Below are positions 16,174 through 26,078 of a stretch of 64,000 bases of DNA, in pieces. The notes under the pieces were generated by a model, which saw only the letters and a program-made list of their open reading frames with translations, was not told the origin of the DNA and searched no databases. The stretch is from positions 620,001 through 684,000 of the forward strand of contig JBGAKR010000002.1 in the NCBI GenBank assembly GCA_044224315.1, read 5' to 3'. The stretch comes from JAGXTF01 sp044224315. Its GTDB lineage: Bacteria > Bacteroidota > Bacteroidia > NS11-12g > UBA955. The position numbers and the translations under genes were made by a program. Within the stretch, counting starts at the first letter, position 1, and every line of letters begins with the position of its first letter.

Positions 16174-17649
16174 ATGTCACACCTGCATCTGTACAACACA
16201 TTTACACGAAACACGGAGCTATTCCGTCCCTTGCACGACCAAAATGTAGGGATATATGTGTGTGGACCTACCGTTTACGGCCCACCCCATTTGGGGCATG
16301 TACGCGGTCCGGTGGTATTTGATGTGCTGCGCCGATATCTTATAAACCAAGGCTATAAAGTGCGCTATGTGCGCAATATTACCGACGTAGGTCATATCGT
16401 TGGCGACGGCGATGAGGGAGAAGACAAACTGGCTAAACAAGCGCGGATTGAGCAAATTCAACCCATGGAAATTGCCCAGAATTATACCCTTGCCTATAAC
16501 GAGGTAATGCGCATGGTAAATGTTATGCCGCCCAGCATTGAACCCCAGGCCAGTGGGCATATCATAGAGCAGATTGAAATGATCCAGGCCATTATGCACG
16601 AGGGTTTGGCTTACGAAGTAAACGGTTCGGTATATTTTGATGTAATCGGATATTCGGGTGTGAAAGGCAATACCTATGGCAAACTCAGTGGCCGTATTTT
16701 GGACGACCTGATTGCCGGTGCCGGAAACGAAGCCCGCGAACTGGAAGGACAGGAAGAAAAACGCAGCCCCAATGATTTTGCCCTTTGGAAAAAAGCCGCA
16801 CCCGAGCATATTATGCAATGGAACAGCCCTTGGGGAGCAGGGTATCCCGGTTGGCACATAGAGTGCTCGGCCATGAGTCGCAAATACCTGGGCGATGTTT
16901 TTGATATTCACGGAGGTGGAATGGACCTGCTTTTTCCGCACCACGAAAGCGAAATAGCCCAAAGCACCGCATGCACAGGCCACAACCCTGCAAGGTATTG
17001 GATACACCACAATATGATTACCATCAACGGCCAAAAAATGGCCAAGAGCCTGAACAATGGCATTCAGGTATTGGAATTATTTGAAGGCAATCATCCCTTG
17101 CTGGAACAGAAATTCAGCCCCATGACCCTGCGTTTTTTTATTTTGCAGGCCCATTACCGGGGTACTTTGGATTTTAGCAACGACGCATTAAAAGCCGCCG
17201 AAAAAGGTTTGCAACGCTTGTGGAATGCCGCCAACCTGGTGGGTAAATTAAATACCAGCGATCAAAATGAATACGAAATTGCAGAAATTAAAAATGCAAT
17301 TTTGGATGCATTAAACGACGATTTAAATACGCCCCAGGCCATTGCCCAACTCTTTGAAGCTGCCCGTGTAGCCAACCTTGTAAACGATGGTAAATTAAAA
17401 TTGAATGCAGAAAATATTGCCCTTTTGCAGGATTTATTTACCACGTATTTGCAAAATATTTTAGGCATTAAAGAAGAAAATAGCGCCGATGATTCTGCCC
17501 TGGATGGGGTAATGCAAATGCTGTTGGATATGCGCAAAAAAGCCAAAGAGGAAAAGAATTTTGCCCTTAGCGACCAAATCCGCAACCAACTTACCGAGCT
17601 GGGTTTTACCATCAAAGACGGTAAAGAAGGCAGCAGCTGGAGCAGGTAA
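16174..17649 (+). CDS. cysS: Cysteinyl-tRNA synthetase
   Basis: A 491-residue class I aminoacyl-tRNA synthetase that charges tRNA-Cys. The zinc-binding Cys30 precedes the HIGH-type motif PHLGH at 38-42; the other zinc ligands are in IECSAMS and HHESE. The KMSKS loop is KMAKSLNNG at about 288. The C-terminal ~170 residues hold the DALR-type anticodon helix domain, with ALNDDLNTPQAIAQLFE. The length is normal for the family. It has its own promoter and no operon partner; the next gene downstream is on the other strand. Confidence 0.98.
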   Translation: MSHLHLYNTFTRNTELFRPLHDQNVGIYVCGPTVYGPPHLGHVRGPVVFDVLRRYLINQGYKVRYVRNITDVGHIVGDGDEGEDKLAKQARIEQIQPMEIAQNYTLAYNEVMRMVNVMPPSIEPQASGHIIEQIEMIQAIMHEGLAYEVNGSVYFDVIGYSGVKGNTYGKLSGRILDDLIAGAGNEARELEGQEEKRSPNDFALWKKAAPEHIMQWNSPWGAGYPGWHIECSAMSRKYLGDVFDIHGGGMDLLFPHHESEIAQSTACTGHNPARYWIHHNMITINGQKMAKSLNNGIQVLELFEGNHPLLEQKFSPMTLRFFILQAHYRGTLDFSNDALKAAEKGLQRLWNAANLVGKLNTSDQNEYEIAEIKNAILDALNDDLNTPQAIAQLFEAARVANLVNDGKLKLNAENIALLQDLFTTYLQNILGIKEENSADDSALDGVMQMLLDMRKKAKEEKNFALSDQIRNQLTELGFTIKDGKEGSSWSR

Positions 17650-17908
17650 TTTTATTCAAAACAGATTGCAAGTAGGTATCCCTATTCAAATTTATTTGAT
17701 TTACTAATACCTGCTATTGAACTATTCTTTATTAATACTTCTAACGGCTTACAATCCAATCGCCAAAACACCAGGCCAGCGTAAATCTTACAAATGCTTG
17801 CCGGTTTCCAAAATAGATTCGCCTGGGTTCGGTTTAGATATAAATAAAATAGGATAAAACGGAATTAAAGGATAATCTAAAAATAATGCTATTTTGTTTG
17901 CATATTTC

Positions 17909-18568
17909 TTAAAAATTTATGCGCATTCGCCTAAAGAAAAAAACTCGTATATTAATTCCGGCATTCGTATAAATCTCGGGTATGGCCGTGTGGATCCAGT
18001 TTCCAGGTTTAGCAAATTTGGATCGAATATAAAATCCCAAACCGATATTTTTTCCAACTAAAATATTAGCATCTAATTGCAAAGGCACCATTATTCGCAA
18101 TTTATTGACAGCCTCGTAATTTTCAATTTCACCCATTCCACTTATCCATTCTTTGCGGGTATTTTGTAATCCCAACTCCAACCCGGCAGATGGAACAAAT
18201 TCTGCTGAAGCTTTTAAGACGGTGATTTTTCTTCCATAACTGGCATGGAAACTAAAAAATCGCAATAAAGCCCTACTTTCACTATGCGTGGGTCCTGAAA
18301 AAAATCCAACATATTTTGAGTAAGACAAACCCAAATCTACAATGGATTTAGAATTATATATCTGATCAGAGTACCTGGAACCCAAATTAATTTCATAGGG
18401 GGCTGAGTAATCCCAATCGCGGGAAAATTTCTGACTTAACTGATTAAAACTGCCATATCCGATAGACGTATATAAAGACCAAGGATTGAGATACACCGGA
18501 CAATTTGGCCTGGCCGATAAATACAAAGAATAAAAGCAAACAAAAAATAAAAATACAAAACGTTTCAT
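17909..18568 (-). CDS. Probable outer membrane beta-barrel protein
   Basis: A 219-residue protein with a signal peptide to about LSA. It has repeated amphipathic strands with aromatic girdles (LGLSYSKYVGFF, LLRFFSFHASYG, IGLGFYIRSKF) and ends in RRMRINF with a terminal Phe. The layout fits a small outer membrane barrel. No specific family recognised. It is divergent from miaE, with 59 bases between them. Confidence 0.65.
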   Translation of the reverse strand: MKRFVFLFFVCFYSLYLSARPNCPVYLNPWSLYTSIGYGSFNQLSQKFSRDWDYSAPYEINLGSRYSDQIYNSKSIVDLGLSYSKYVGFFSGPTHSESRALLRFFSFHASYGRKITVLKASAEFVPSAGLELGLQNTRKEWISGMGEIENYEAVNKLRIMVPLQLDANILVGKNIGLGFYIRSKFAKPGNWIHTAIPEIYTNAGINIRVFFFRRMRINF

Positions 18569-18615
18569 ATCTCAAACATAATCCACACCCTGCAAAAATC
18601 CAAACTCCGGCCAAT

Positions 18616-18623
18616 TATCTTTG
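18616..18623 (+). promoter_or_regulatory. Putative -7 box (TATCTTTG) of miaE
   Basis: An exact TAnnTTTG box ending four bases before the miaE ATG; implies a leaderless or near-leaderless message. Confidence 0.5.
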
Positions 18624-18627
18624 CTGC

Positions 18628-19215
18628 ATGAAATTGTCGGTAGAACTGCAATGCGCCTCATCGCAGGCCTGGTTAGATTGTGTGATGGCCGATTTTGATA
18701 CTTTTCTGCAAGACCATGCCGATTGTGAACGCAAGGCCAGCAGCATGGCCATGAGTTTTGTAGCCAAATACCCCGACCGCACCGATATAGTGCCGGAACT
18801 TATAGAGACTGCCCTTGAGGAACTTGAGCATTTCCGCGATGTGTATGCCCTGATCCGCAAACGTGGGGGCAACCTGAACCATGTAATAGAGGAAGACCCC
18901 TATATTAAACAGATGCTGGCATTTTGCCGCAATGGCCGCGACGAACGTTTTATGGACCGTATGCTTTTGGCCAGCCTTTTTGAAACCCGCGGTGCAGAAA
19001 GGTTCAAGCTAATTTGGGAACGCCTGGAAGAGGGCAGTGAAGAAAAAAAATTCTTCCACCGGCTATGGGCATCGGAAGCCAAGCACGCACATATTTTTGT
19101 AAAAATGGCCCTGTCCTATTTCCCTGAAGATGCAGTATATACGCGCCTCCTGGCATTTGCAGCCGAGGAAGCGCGCATTATTCAGGCCCTCCCTCTCAGG
19201 GCGGCCTTGCATTAA
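18628..19215 (+). CDS. miaE: tRNA-(ms2io6A)-hydroxylase
   Basis: A 195-residue protein from ATG 18628; an open stretch upstream is promoter and divergent-gene DNA. MiaE is a non-haem di-iron, ferritin-fold enzyme that hydroxylates the isopentenyl group of ms2i6A at tRNA position 37. Iron ligands are visible in the right order: Glu34 (CERK), Glu65 and His68 (ELEHF), a Glu near 119 (FETRGAERF), and Glu150/His153 (SEAKHAH). The length fits the family. In the related enzymes the reaction needs oxygen, so the organism should meet oxygen. The substrate-making genes miaA and miaB are not in the window. Confidence 0.95.
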   Translation: MKLSVELQCASSQAWLDCVMADFDTFLQDHADCERKASSMAMSFVAKYPDRTDIVPELIETALEELEHFRDVYALIRKRGGNLNHVIEEDPYIKQMLAFCRNGRDERFMDRMLLASLFETRGAERFKLIWERLEEGSEEKKFFHRLWASEAKHAHIFVKMALSYFPEDAVYTRLLAFAAEEARIIQALPLRAALH

Positions 19216-19228
19216 TCAGATGGATAAA

Positions 19229-19798
19229 TTAGCCCTGCTTTTTTAAGGCAAACCAGCTCATTTCCATTACATGATCAAGTTCTTCGGGCGGAAAATGGGT
19301 TTCGAAGATGACCTCATATTTAATAATGGAAAAAATATTCTGAAAAACTACCTGCAACATCAGTTTTGAATCCAGATTGCGCAATAATCCTTGCTCAACT
19401 CCCATGTTCAAAAAATGAAACACGTCGTTGTAAAAAATCCGGCTTTCCCTGATGATGTTGTTGGTGACCGAATAACCGGCCTCACTTTCCTGAATAAAAT
19501 ACAGTTCTACCGAATGTTTAGAAAAATGCTCGTACCATACATTCACCAAGGCTTTAAACCTGGCTTGGTACGATTCGTCTCCTTTCACAACTTTGGCACC
19601 TGCTGTAGCGGCTCTTTTGTGGCAATACAGGAAGGTTTCCTGTAGCATTACATCCTTGGAACTGAAATAATGGTAAAACGTTCCGGCCGCAATCCCAGAA
19701 TCTTTCGAAAGCTGGCCCATGGCCAGCCCATGTACTCCGGTCTTCTTAATCATGCTGAGTGCGGCTTTGTAAATTTTCTCTTTCTTTTCTGTTTTCAT
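19229..19798 (-). CDS. TetR family transcriptional regulator
   Basis: A 189-residue protein. Residues about 8-55 form the TetR N-terminal DNA-binding domain, with the helix-turn-helix MGQLSKDSGIAAGTFYHYF. The C-terminal part is an all-helical ligand and dimer domain with no recognisable ligand class. It faces miaE tail to tail (13 bases apart) and is divergent from the exported protein gene at 19917, with 118 bases between. Control of that neighbour or of itself is the default guess. No clear palindrome stands out there. Confidence 0.93.
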   Translation of the reverse strand: MKTEKKEKIYKAALSMIKKTGVHGLAMGQLSKDSGIAAGTFYHYFSSKDVMLQETFLYCHKRAATAGAKVVKGDESYQARFKALVNVWYEHFSKHSVELYFIQESEAGYSVTNNIIRESRIFYNDVFHFLNMGVEQGLLRNLDSKLMLQVVFQNIFSIIKYEVIFETHFPPEELDHVMEMSWFALKKQG

Positions 19799-19916
19799 AT
19801 TGTCATGAAACTGTCACAAAATTATACAAATATGATTTCCAAACAAACGTATTTATCAACAAATCCTTGTCAGACTTGTGCGATATTATTCCGGGGCAGC
19901 CTATTTTTGCCATAAA

Positions 19917-21953
19917 ATGAGAAAAATTATATTCCTTTCTGTTAGCCTTTGCGCGTCTATCCTGCTTAAAGCTCAGTTTCAGTTTCTCCCTCCCGACATT
20001 ACCTCAGCCATGGCTTTCGACATGGGCAGGCTTGGAAAGAAAATGGACCTGAAGAAAATTTCCGGTTTTCAGATGTTAAAATCTTCCGACTCGTTGGAAG
20101 GTGGGTACATGGCCGAATTAATGCGCCGAATTGCCGCCAACCTCGAAGATGCCGGGGTAGATGTAAAACAAAAAGTGGTTTTCTATACCCGAAACGACTC
20201 CATGAATACCTCGGCATACCTCATTCCGCTGAGTTCTGACAAAAAAATGCTGAAAGCCCTGGAGAATTTCAACAAAGACATATTGTTCGAAACCGACAAA
20301 TTGCATGTGGGTAAGGATAAAAACGCTACCTGGTATATAAATGCTAAAAACAGACTGGGGGTAGCCGTGTATGGCAACCTATGCTATATAATGAAAGGTC
20401 CATGGAGTTACTACTGGAGTAACGACGAATGGGCCTACGACCGTGCATTGGACAGCATGCGGGCCCGCATAGACAGTATACGCGGCAATAGCTTAGAACC
20501 AGCCCCGGCTCCAGCACCAATTGAAAACATAGACAACGGCGACCAGGAATTGCCACCTAGCATAGATACAACACGCTATGTGCCCGAAGATGGAGACTAT
20601 GTAGAAGCACCCTCACCGGCTGATTATGGCGACTCGCGCTACGACGACGACTCTTTGATGATTGCCTTCCGCGCCTGGTGGCAGAAAAAACGCGAAAAAG
20701 AAGAGTTAAAATGGTGGCAAGGAAAAGAGCAGGCCTATAAAAACTATATGAATGGCAATTATGCCCTGGCTAAGTCTAAAAAAGGCGCATTTTACACCGA
20801 TGCCAATTTTAAAGAACAGGCCAATGTGGCTTCCGACCTGTTTCAGTGGGTAGATTTTACACCCTATCTCGACGAAATAATTAAAACTGCACAATGCTAC
20901 AGGTACTACGATGAAAAACACGAATACCAGAGCGAATGTGACACTACCGTAAAACCCCGCGAAACCACATTTGGTAAATTCCTTGGTTCATTATATCTCT
21001 CCGGGCATGGAGACTTTAACAACGGAAATACCAATATGAATTACGAAATCAAAATGAGTGATTCGGTTCAGAAGTATTTTGATAAAATGCTGGGCAAAAC
21101 CGTAAATAAAGCACTGTTTGATTTTATTAAAGTGCCACAGGTGGCCTCCCTGTCTGCCCAAAATTTATACACACCCGCAGCAGCCGATTTGTATTTTGCC
21201 GCCGCAGATCAATGGAGAATTACATTTAACGCAAGTAAAAAAGACAAGCAACTTACCAACCGATGGAATTATGCCGGTATGGCCGCTTTTGAAATATTCT
21301 ATGCATTTATAGATAAAGATATGTTGTACAACACCTTCCCCGGAGGCTCGGTAAGCGCAGTTACAGGTATGATTACTTCGCACGAATCGTACAATTCATG
21401 GGAGTATGATGATGAAGGCAATTATGTGCCTACAGTAAAATATTACGACGCCCAATACCCCAAATTTATTTCAATTTTAGAACTGGGTAAAAATCAAAAC
21501 CTGGATAAAATTCTCAATCCCCTGGTAAAAAATGAAGTGCTGGAATTAAACGGAAATATTTACTCATTCCGCAACGAAAATGGTGCCCGTGTGCCATTTT
21601 TTATGGTAAAAACAAATGGTTATTTATTAATTACCAACGATTCCCTTTACCGCAATCCGGAATACTTAAAAATGCCTCCAGGCCTCGATCAAAGCCTGGT
21701 AGATAATATTTCAAGTAAACCCTTTTATCTGGAAATGAATGGGCAGGGCACCAAAAACCTGGTTACCGGATTAACCCAAATCAGCAATACCATGCGCAAT
21801 AAAAGCAACAATGCTTTAGAGGCCCTAAACAAGGTAACTGTAACTACCAATGGCAGCCTAAATAAATTCAATATCAATGTAGATTTTACGAATAAAACCC
21901 GTTGCTCTTTCATTGATATGATGGAAATGATAGACCTGCTTTACCAGCAATAA
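19917..21953 (+). CDS. Large exported protein, DUF4836-like
   Basis: A 678-residue protein from ATG 19917, chosen because it opens a signal peptide (to about LLKA); the frame extends 13 codons upstream. The N-terminal part has the pattern of DUF4836-type proteins: a strand with ITSAMAFDMGRLGKKMDLK, then an ELMRRIAANLEDAGVDV helix, then VVFYTRNDSMNTSAYLIPL. Residues about 180-260 are a low-complexity acidic linker rich in Pro, Asp and Glu. No Cys anchor or T9SS domain is evident. It overlaps the next gene by one base (TAATG), so the two proteins are probably made together. Function unknown. Confidence 0.75.
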   Translation: MRKIIFLSVSLCASILLKAQFQFLPPDITSAMAFDMGRLGKKMDLKKISGFQMLKSSDSLEGGYMAELMRRIAANLEDAGVDVKQKVVFYTRNDSMNTSAYLIPLSSDKKMLKALENFNKDILFETDKLHVGKDKNATWYINAKNRLGVAVYGNLCYIMKGPWSYYWSNDEWAYDRALDSMRARIDSIRGNSLEPAPAPAPIENIDNGDQELPPSIDTTRYVPEDGDYVEAPSPADYGDSRYDDDSLMIAFRAWWQKKREKEELKWWQGKEQAYKNYMNGNYALAKSKKGAFYTDANFKEQANVASDLFQWVDFTPYLDEIIKTAQCYRYYDEKHEYQSECDTTVKPRETTFGKFLGSLYLSGHGDFNNGNTNMNYEIKMSDSVQKYFDKMLGKTVNKALFDFIKVPQVASLSAQNLYTPAAADLYFAAADQWRITFNASKKDKQLTNRWNYAGMAAFEIFYAFIDKDMLYNTFPGGSVSAVTGMITSHESYNSWEYDDEGNYVPTVKYYDAQYPKFISILELGKNQNLDKILNPLVKNEVLELNGNIYSFRNENGARVPFFMVKTNGYLLITNDSLYRNPEYLKMPPGLDQSLVDNISSKPFYLEMNGQGTKNLVTGLTQISNTMRNKSNNALEALNKVTVTTNGSLNKFNINVDFTNKTRCSFIDMMEMIDLLYQQ

Positions 21954-23305
21954 TGACGCGTAAAAAACGCATCTGGATTTTTATTGCCACCCTGCTGATA
22001 ATAGCACTGGGCTTTGGAGGTTGGTACTATTACCAATGGAAACATCCCAAGGCTGATAAGCTCACCGAATTGCCTGCAGATTGTGATTTTTTATGCACTT
22101 TAAACACCCATTTAATTGCCGAAGAAATATTACTTTCAGGTGATTTAAAACAAGCCGATACAGGCACTGTGCGAAAATATTTAGAATCTGCCGGATTGGA
22201 TTTTCTGCAGCCTGTATGGATAATTGGTTCTTTGCAAAAAGAATACTGGGGCATAGCAGCTAAAATTTCTGATGAGAAAAAACTCCAAACTTTCCTCAAA
22301 GAAACTGTGCTGGCAAAGTATGATGCACAAAACCAGCAATGGACCCGCGATTCTTTCTCATTTTACCAGAAAACCGGTTATTTTTATGCTTTTAAAGGCA
22401 CAATCCACAACTGGACAACGGGCCATCCACAGGGCATCAGCGATAGCCTGGCAAAAAAGGATCTCAATGGCAAAATTCTGAGTGGCTGGTGCCAACTGCC
22501 TCAAAAATGGGCTGCTTTTATATCTGAAAATAAAGGCCAACACTTTTTTGAATTAATCGAAAATAATAATAGAAACGAACCTAAGAGCCTTCAATTTATC
22601 ACCCAGAAACTCGCAATCCATGGCAAGTCACACCAGGTTGCAGAAATACCTTTGATGTTTAATTTGTCTTTAGATTTATTTACTGTTTTTCCGGAAATCA
22701 AGAGAAAAACTTACAAATTTTTGAAAGAAACCGGCATAGATACCACTGGTATTTTTAATACTCAAAACGGTTATTTTGGTTTTTATTTTATGGGTATGGA
22801 TACCATTTACAACTCAAGCATCAGTTACATTACCGATGAGGAATTTAACCGCAAAGAAATTATTACCAAAATTCCCAGAATTATACCAGCCTATTTAGGC
22901 AACTTTACCTGCCGCAATAATACCTGGTATAGCCACACAAAATGGGATAGTACAGAAAAACAGGTTAAACTTAAAACCCTTTTTGGCATTCCCATTTGGG
23001 CATCCATAGATAAATTGGAATGCACCATAAGCCAACGAAAATACAACCGTATTTTTATTGCTCCTGAAAGCAACGAATTCCAATATTGGCTCACATTAAA
23101 CACTGCGTTGTTAAAGAAACCCGCCCAAACCTTGATGCCAGCTGCACTTGATTTTTTATCACCCGATATTGCAACCTTGGTTGCCGGATATGATGCAAAT
23201 AACAAAACAGATTTTCTTCGCATAGAATTTACCGATAACAAAAAAAGCATAGCCAAAAGTATTTCAGATATTGTTGAATTCTATGGCCATAAAACTAAAA
23301 AATAA
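21953..23305 (+). CDS. Membrane-anchored protein of unknown function, coupled to rsmE
   Basis: A 450-residue protein with an N-terminal transmembrane anchor (IWIFIATLLIIALGFGGWYYY, residues about 7-27) after a basic start, then a long extracytoplasmic part. The segment LPADCDFLCTLNTHLIAEEI after the anchor resembles the opening of the protein encoded upstream and of DUF3352/DUF4836-like proteins, so the two may share a distant fold. It joins both neighbours by TAATG one-base overlaps (21953 and 23305), which strongly suggests translational coupling through to rsmE. No catalytic motif found. Confidence 0.7.
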   Translation: MTRKKRIWIFIATLLIIALGFGGWYYYQWKHPKADKLTELPADCDFLCTLNTHLIAEEILLSGDLKQADTGTVRKYLESAGLDFLQPVWIIGSLQKEYWGIAAKISDEKKLQTFLKETVLAKYDAQNQQWTRDSFSFYQKTGYFYAFKGTIHNWTTGHPQGISDSLAKKDLNGKILSGWCQLPQKWAAFISENKGQHFFELIENNNRNEPKSLQFITQKLAIHGKSHQVAEIPLMFNLSLDLFTVFPEIKRKTYKFLKETGIDTTGIFNTQNGYFGFYFMGMDTIYNSSISYITDEEFNRKEIITKIPRIIPAYLGNFTCRNNTWYSHTKWDSTEKQVKLKTLFGIPIWASIDKLECTISQRKYNRIFIAPESNEFQYWLTLNTALLKKPAQTLMPAALDFLSPDIATLVAGYDANNKTDFLRIEFTDNKKSIAKSISDIVEFYGHKTKK

Positions 23306-23997
23306 TGCCGGGTAAATTCACTTTTTTCAGCAATCAACTGGCCAACAAAACCCTGGTTTTCGACGAGAATGAAACCCGCCATGCAATTGGCACCCTGCGC
23401 TACAAAGAGGGCGATGAAATAGAAGTAACAGATGGGCAGGGTAATTATTTTGAAGCGAAAATAAATGCAGTAACCAAAAAGAATTTTGCCGCTGAAATTA
23501 TAAGTCAAAAACAAATTGCAAGGGATGGATTATTTTCCATTGCTATTGGCATTATCAAATCTACAGACCGCATGGAGTGGATTGTAGAAAAATGCACCGA
23601 ATTGGGAGTGGCAGAAATCATATTTTTTGAAGCCCAAAATTCAGAACGCAACCGCCTGAATCTGGAACGTATGGAGAAAATTGCCGTAGCCGCTTTAAAA
23701 CAAAGTCATGGTGCCTGGCTGCCTAAAATAATTTTTATGAAATGGAAAGAATTGGTGGCCAAAAAAGCAGATTTTAAAATGGTGGCTTATGTTGAAAATG
23801 GCAATGAAAATGGTTTTCATCCGCACAAAAGCAATACCCAATCTACGCTTTTATTGATTGGTCCTGAGGGTGATTTTGCCTCACGGGAAATGGAAGAGGC
23901 CCTGGCTGCCGGATTCGAAAAAGTGCACCTTGGAAAAACTGTGTTGCGCACCGAAACCGCAGTGGTTGCCGCTGCTTCGGTTTATCATTTGAAGTAG
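23305..23997 (+). CDS. rsmE: 16S rRNA (uracil(1498)-N3)-methyltransferase
   Basis: A 230-residue SPOUT-fold methyltransferase. The N-terminal PUA-like part includes ETRHAIGTLRYKEGDEIEV, and the C-terminal knot has GPEGDFASREMEEA and LGKTVLRTETAVVAAASV, the two signature blocks that bind S-adenosylmethionine. It methylates U1498 in 16S rRNA (family knowledge). The length is normal. It is the third gene of a run joined by one-base overlaps with two exported proteins of unknown function, an unusual partnership for an rRNA methylase. Confidence 0.97.
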   Translation: MPGKFTFFSNQLANKTLVFDENETRHAIGTLRYKEGDEIEVTDGQGNYFEAKINAVTKKNFAAEIISQKQIARDGLFSIAIGIIKSTDRMEWIVEKCTELGVAEIIFFEAQNSERNRLNLERMEKIAVAALKQSHGAWLPKIIFMKWKELVAKKADFKMVAYVENGNENGFHPHKSNTQSTLLLIGPEGDFASREMEEALAAGFEKVHLGKTVLRTETAVVAAASVYHLK

Positions 23998-24009
23998 CCC
24001 GAAATGCCC

Positions 24010-24017
24010 TAATTTTG
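24010..24017 (+). promoter_or_regulatory. Putative purD promoter (TTTG-N18-TAATTTTG)
   Basis: TTTG at 23988-23991 and TAATTTTG at 24010-24017, spaced by 18 bases and ending four bases before the GTG start. This is the best two-part match in the window. Confidence 0.65.
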
Positions 24018-24021
24018 CGCC

Positions 24022-25320
24022 GTGAAAATACTCCTTCTTGGCTCGGGCGGACGTGAACATGCTTTTGCACATTACCTTTCAAAAAGTGCACTTTGCGAAA
24101 AACTGTACATTGCACCCGGAAACCCCGGAACCGCCACCTGTGGCGAAAATGTGGCCATGGGTATCCTTGATTTTGAAGCCATTTACCAATTTTGCATTCA
24201 AAACCAAATCGACACACTATTGCCCGGAAGTGAAGACCCTCTGGTTGCCGGAATCAGTGATTTTATTGAAAACAAAAATGCAATCAACGGCAGCCAAATT
24301 CGTGTAGCGGGCCCCTCACAATGGGCTGCCCAATTAGAGGGTAGCAAAGATTTTTCAAAAGCCTTTATGCAAAGGCACAATATTCCAACGGCTAAATCTT
24401 TTACGGCCGAAGCACATAGCATTGAACAGGGCAAACAGTTTTTAAGAGGTCTGCAACCCCCATACGTGCTTAAAGCAGATGGACTGGCGGCTGGCAAAGG
24501 TGTAATTATTACGGAAGACCTTAACGAAGCCGAAAATACTCTGGATGATATGATTCTCAACTCGCGCTTTGGCAAGGCCTCTGCAAGGGTTGTAATCGAA
24601 GAGTTTTTGCATGGAATCGAAATTTCGGTTTTTGCCGTAAGCGATGGAAAAAGCTGGAAACTTTTAGCCTCTGCCAAAGATTACAAACGCATTGGCGAAG
24701 GCGATACGGGCTTAAATACAGGAGGCATGGGTGCTATTAGTCCGGTGCCATTTGCCGATGATATTTTTATGCAAAAAGTAGCCGACCGCATTGCCAAACC
24801 CACTTTTGAGGGTTTAAATGCCGAAGGCCAGGCATTTCGCGGTTTTTTATTCATTGGCTTAATGAATTGCCACGGCGACCCTTATGTGGTGGAGTACAAT
24901 GTGCGCATGGGTGACCCCGAAACCGAGGCTATTTTTCCGCGTTTAAAAACGGATATGGGTGCATTGATCGATGCCATTGCCGGCAACAAAATGGAAGCCC
25001 TGCATCTTGAATTATCGAACCAAACCGCGGCCACCATTTTTCTGGTATCGGGCGGCTATCCCGGAGATATTGAAAAAGGCAAAACCATGCAAATACCCGC
25101 ACCAAGCCCCGATTCTTTATATTTTCATGCCGGCACCCGCCAAAACGGCAACGCGATTGAAACCAACGGTGGCCGGGTATTAGCAATAACCTCGCTTGGA
25201 AGCGATATTCAGGATGCTCTGAACAAATCGGCAGCACTGGCTGAACAAGTAAGTTACGAAGGCAAATACTACCGCCGAGATATAGGATTAGACCTGCTTA
25301 AATACCAAACCCAACCCTAA
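24022..25320 (+). CDS. purD: Phosphoribosylamine-glycine ligase
   Basis: A 432-residue ATP-grasp enzyme of purine synthesis joining glycine to phosphoribosylamine. Recognised by ILLLGSGGREHA at the N-terminus, VLKADGLAAGKGVII around residue 152 (ATP-grasp phosphate loop), TGGMGAISP, and VRMGDPETEAIFP near 295 (metal-binding region). The C-terminal B-domain includes YFHAGTRQNGN and GRVLAITSLG. The start is GTG 24022, right after a promoter box. Probably co-transcribed with the DUF502 gene one base downstream. Confidence 0.97.
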   Translation: MKILLLGSGGREHAFAHYLSKSALCEKLYIAPGNPGTATCGENVAMGILDFEAIYQFCIQNQIDTLLPGSEDPLVAGISDFIENKNAINGSQIRVAGPSQWAAQLEGSKDFSKAFMQRHNIPTAKSFTAEAHSIEQGKQFLRGLQPPYVLKADGLAAGKGVIITEDLNEAENTLDDMILNSRFGKASARVVIEEFLHGIEISVFAVSDGKSWKLLASAKDYKRIGEGDTGLNTGGMGAISPVPFADDIFMQKVADRIAKPTFEGLNAEGQAFRGFLFIGLMNCHGDPYVVEYNVRMGDPETEAIFPRLKTDMGALIDAIAGNKMEALHLELSNQTAATIFLVSGGYPGDIEKGKTMQIPAPSPDSLYFHAGTRQNGNAIETNGGRVLAITSLGSDIQDALNKSAALAEQVSYEGKYYRRDIGLDLLKYQTQP

Positions 25321-25321
25321 A

Positions 25322-25930
25322 ATGGACTACCTCCAAGAAAAAGCCCGTGTAAAATCTACCTGGCAAAAAATCATCAACTATTTTTTGCGCGGATTACTGG
25401 TGCTAATGCCCTTTGCCATCACCGCATGGATTATTTACTGGATCATAAGCAACATTGTAAGCGCAATGGTAGAAAACAAACTGAGTGGGCAACAGGTTAC
25501 ATTCTATGCTATTTTTATTCTCATTGCCATACTGGCCACCGGCTATTTTACCCGCGGTGTAGTTGCCAGGCAAATACTCGATTTTTTTGAAGGGATCATA
25601 GAAAAAGCCCCGGGACTCAAATTCATTTTTGGCACCACCAAGGATATGACCGAGGCTTTTGTGGGAGATAAGAAAAAATTTACCGAACCTGTTTTGGTAG
25701 AATTTGCCCCCGGAATAGAACGTATTGGGTTTATTACACAGCACGATATGGAAATCATAGGGCGCAAAGACTATTACAGCGTGTATATACCCGCCAGCTA
25801 TGCCATTTCGGGCGATTTGTACATTATTCAAAAAGACCATGTGAAACCATTTTCCCACGACAGTGGCCATGTGATGAAGTTTATTATCAGTGGTGGGATT
25901 GCCAGCCTGGAAAAAACCGAAAACCCCTGA
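25322..25930 (+). CDS. DUF502 family membrane protein
   Basis: A 202-residue protein with two transmembrane segments (about 24-48 and 61-76) and a C-terminal soluble part. DUF502 features: GLLVLMPFAITAWIIYWI, then GYFTRGVVARQILDFFEGII, then PGLKFIFGTTKDM, VLVEFAPGIERIGFITQ, and YIPASYAISGDLYII near the end. Members are widespread membrane proteins of unknown role. It begins one base after purD, so co-expression is likely, but a purine link is not implied. Confidence 0.9.
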   Translation: MDYLQEKARVKSTWQKIINYFLRGLLVLMPFAITAWIIYWIISNIVSAMVENKLSGQQVTFYAIFILIAILATGYFTRGVVARQILDFFEGIIEKAPGLKFIFGTTKDMTEAFVGDKKKFTEPVLVEFAPGIERIGFITQHDMEIIGRKDYYSVYIPASYAISGDLYIIQKDHVKPFSHDSGHVMKFIISGGIASLEKTENP

Positions 25931-26078
25931 GTGCCCGCAACGCGGTAGAATATTTACCCGCACTTTTCCGTTATCCAAAAAAGCCCTCAAAAGTATACAA
26001 ACTGAAAACTTGTGTGCAGTTGGGCAAAACTCTCCATAGAAAACTCACAAAAAATCAGTTTTTTTGCCAAAATAGATC

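Noticed and set aside
16219..17034. A 271-codon minus frame inside cysS
   Set aside because: Shadow of cysS; no signal, motif or operon context.
17660..17730. Terminator after cysS (TAGGTAT ... ATACCT)
   Set aside because: Only six or seven pairs across a loop of about 30 bases and no T-run.
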